Assembly (NCBI RefSeq): GCF_000427965.1
Contig: NZ_ATZA01000015.1
Location: 39,167 to 103,166 of the forward strand
Length of the DNA: 64,000 nucleotides
Source: Olivibacter sitiensis DSM 17696
GTDB taxonomy: Bacteria > Bacteroidota > Bacteroidia > Sphingobacteriales > Sphingobacteriaceae
Direction: 5' to 3'
A program made the translations under genes and the position numbers. Below are positions 62,362-64,000 of this stretch, one piece after another (positions within the stretch are counted from its first letter, which is position 1; each line of letters begins with the position of its first letter). The notes beneath the pieces are model-generated. The model was given only the letters and a program-made list of their open reading frames with translations. It did not search any database and was not told the DNA's origin.

Positions 62362-63702
62362 CTATTGATTGATCAGTGATTTAATATTGCCGTTTGCCTT
62401 TAGTAATTCAATTTTGGCCAATTTGTATTTTAGCAGAGCCTCGTTATAGCTATTCTGTGCGGTTACCAGATCGGTTTCCGACGTAAGTAGGTCGGTCAGG
62501 CTCGCCAAGCCGTTTTTGTAGTTGTTTTGCGTACTGTTGTAGACTTCCTCGGCCAGTTGCTTGTTTTCCCTTTGGGTTTCTATGGTAGTTAGGCTATTCT
62601 TGATCTGTTGTTTGGCGTTATCGTGCGCCATCTTCAACGAGTTCGAGGTGTTCTTGATGTCCTGCTCCAATTTTTTTATCTCGATGTCTGCTTGGCGTAC
62701 GCGCGAGCGGCGGTTGAAACCGTCGAATATGGGTATGTTGAGCGTGAGTGTGATGGCACTCATATCATAGTTCAGCGCATTGTTTGTATACAGATTGAAC
62801 CGATCGCTCTGGGTGTTATAGGCATAATTGGCGCCGATTGAGAGCGTAGGGTAGTACTCGGCCACAATGGATTTCTTTTGATAATCCAATAGCACCCCTT
62901 GACTCTGAAGCACCTTGAACGACAGTAGCTTGTTCACGTTAAAGTCGTCATTGGTGATCGTGGCTTCGCTTTCCAGTTGAGACACGATATCATTGGGTAG
63001 TGTGATAGACTGGTCTACGGGCATACCCATATAATATTTGAGCAGGTTGGTCTGCTGGTTTATGGCCGATTCCAGTTGCTCGCGTTGAGCGAGCAAGTTG
63101 CTCAGGTTCACTTTCACGCGGTCTAGGTCTATCTTTTTGGCCAGGCCCACCTCATATTGGCTATTGGTCATTTCCAATAGTTTTTTGGTCCGATCTATAT
63201 TGGCATCAATGACGGCGATCTGTTCCTTGTTCAAAATCACCTGAAAGTAATTGGCTGCTACTTGCTGGATGAGGTTTTCCTCGCTCAGCTCAGCGGCCAG
63301 ACGGTAGTATTCTTCGGTAGATCTCGCCGCCTTTAGGCCTGTAAATACCGCTTGGTTGAAGAGTTGCTGGCTCAGCTGCACTTGCGCCATACCTTGCCAA
63401 GCCTGTCCTATCTGAATGGTCTGGAACTCACCGTTCTCGTTAGGAAAAACAAACTGCGGAATGATGAGGTTATAAGCTGCATTGGTCGTAGCGCTCAATT
63501 GTGGGAGGGCATTAGACCTCACCTCGTCTATTTGATGCTGACCATTCAGTATGTCAAGCTTTGCCTTCTGCAACGCTTCGCTGTTCTGCATGGCATAGTT
63601 CAGGGCTTCTCTTAGGCTTAAAGGAGCTTCTTGAGCTATGCTGTGTCCTATACTTAATAGGAACACAAGAAACGATAGTTGTAGCTTTTTACTTAAATTC
63701 AT
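62362..63702 (-). CDS. TolC-family outer-membrane efflux channel
   Basis: Protein of 446 residues. Signal peptide 1-23 (LSIGHSIAQ). Two repeats of long helices typical of the outer-membrane efflux family: LSLREALNYAMQNSEALQKA (about 28-47) and, in the second half, DNAKQQIKNSLTTIETQREN. It is the first gene of the three-gene efflux operon. Its upstream region contains the end of a partial transposase gene, 33 bases before the start, so an IS insertion may influence expression. Confidence 0.93.
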   Translation of the reverse strand: MNLSKKLQLSFLVFLLSIGHSIAQEAPLSLREALNYAMQNSEALQKAKLDILNGQHQIDEVRSNALPQLSATTNAAYNLIIPQFVFPNENGEFQTIQIGQAWQGMAQVQLSQQLFNQAVFTGLKAARSTEEYYRLAAELSEENLIQQVAANYFQVILNKEQIAVIDANIDRTKKLLEMTNSQYEVGLAKKIDLDRVKVNLSNLLAQREQLESAINQQTNLLKYYMGMPVDQSITLPNDIVSQLESEATITNDDFNVNKLLSFKVLQSQGVLLDYQKKSIVAEYYPTLSIGANYAYNTQSDRFNLYTNNALNYDMSAITLTLNIPIFDGFNRRSRVRQADIEIKKLEQDIKNTSNSLKMAHDNAKQQIKNSLTTIETQRENKQLAEEVYNSTQNNYKNGLASLTDLLTSETDLVTAQNSYNEALLKYKLAKIELLKANGNIKSLINQ

Positions 63703-63735
63703 AAGTAAATGTTCATAATTAATTCAAGTTGCTAG

Positions 63736-64000
63736 TTATATAATCTTGTTCAATGTAAAAGCGAAGATGAACAGGGATATTTTAAGAATCCATCCCCTAA
63801 ATGTTACGGCATGGATTTTTCTAAGAAACAGCCCCTTTATCTCACTGATGGTCGTCTCCACCCTTTTTCTCATATACTCTTTTATGAATGCCGCGCTTGC
63901 ACTGTCCTTCCTTTTGCTGTTTGCCTTTCGGTGCACTTTAAGGGCAATCTGATCGTTCTCCAGCAGATCGTCCTCTATTTGGTAGTTGGTATAGGCTGAG
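63736..64000 (-). CDS. 3' part of an IS transposase (IS982/IS4-like), partial
   Basis: On the minus strand an open frame enters from the end of the window and reads YQIEDDLLENDQIALKVHRK, then EYMRKRVETTISEIKGLFLR and ends in ISLFIFAFTLNKII. RKRVETTISEI with its Glu resembles the last catalytic block of IS982-type transposases. Only the last 88 residues are present. The element lies directly upstream of the efflux operon, so it could supply or disrupt a promoter. Confidence 0.65.
   Translation of the reverse strand, partial: SAYTNYQIEDDLLENDQIALKVHRKANSKRKDSASAAFIKEYMRKRVETTISEIKGLFLRKIHAVTFRGWILKISLFIFAFTLNKII

Noticed and set aside
1..64000. CRISPR arrays, rRNA genes and prophage structural genes
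   Set aside because: None seen; repeated sequences found are the pair at 14.1/30.05 kb, IS ends, operators and the short iterons.

Overview
The window is chromosomal DNA of a Bacteroidota member, most likely a Sphingobacteriaceae relative (inference from gene content; no species is claimed). Supporting signs are promoters of the -33 TTG / -7 TAnnTTTG type, an HU-like/SPOR envelope protein beside ExbB, ExbD and TonB-like genes, the order ftsX - DUF3098 - uppP - truB - ribF, FKBP-type lipoproteins, many SusC/FecA-like outer-membrane barrels, and a tyrosine integrase with the Ser-for-Arg substitution known from IntDOT.

Layout. 0-11 kb: a trans-envelope operon (outer-membrane barrel, HU-SPOR protein, ExbB, ExbD, TonB-like protein), then folC, an outer-membrane protein, a BNR-repeat lipoprotein and a convergent TonB-dependent-receptor-like barrel. 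11.3-30.4 kb: a mosaic genomic island beginning at the 3' end of a tRNA-Glu(TTC). It carries an integrase, an Rpn-type nuclease/transposase, decayed regulator genes, an IS5-family element, a Fur-family-regulated transport module (16.4-24.2 kb), an IS21-family element inside a broken receptor gene, and a hipBA pair. A 369/379-bp repeat (14.12-14.49 and 30.05-30.43 kb) and a paired motif GTGAGTCA-N16-TACTCACTGA (11.51 and 29.95 kb) suggest that two related elements accumulated at the same site and then decayed. 30.4-64 kb: mostly core genes. These are a Bor-like lipoprotein, a CpsB-type phosphatase, a sugar nucleotidyltransferase, MlaF/MlaE, SDR, LiaF-like and RDD proteins, FKBP lipoproteins, two nucleotide-sugar-epimerase-like proteins, the ribF-truB-uppP-ftsX cluster, leuS, a DPP-IV peptidase, a ParE-type toxin-antitoxin pair, hydrolases, an AraC regulator, and a complete tripartite RND efflux operon. 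The window ends in a partial transposase.

The most interesting part is the 16.4-24.2 kb module. A Fur-family repressor gene is divergent from an ABC transporter operon (one ATPase, two DUF3526-type permeases). Near-identical palindromes (consensus TGCAAYAnnrTTGCA) lie before four transcription units: the ABC operon, a truncated permease, a 43-residue peptide gene with a leader ending in Gly-Gly, and a TonB-dependent receptor. At three of them two palindromes sit 36-39 bp apart, and at the clearest one they cover the -33 and -7 elements. This looks like a metal- or haem-responsive export/import system that may include a ribosomally made peptide. The function is inference; the shared operators are read directly from the sequence.
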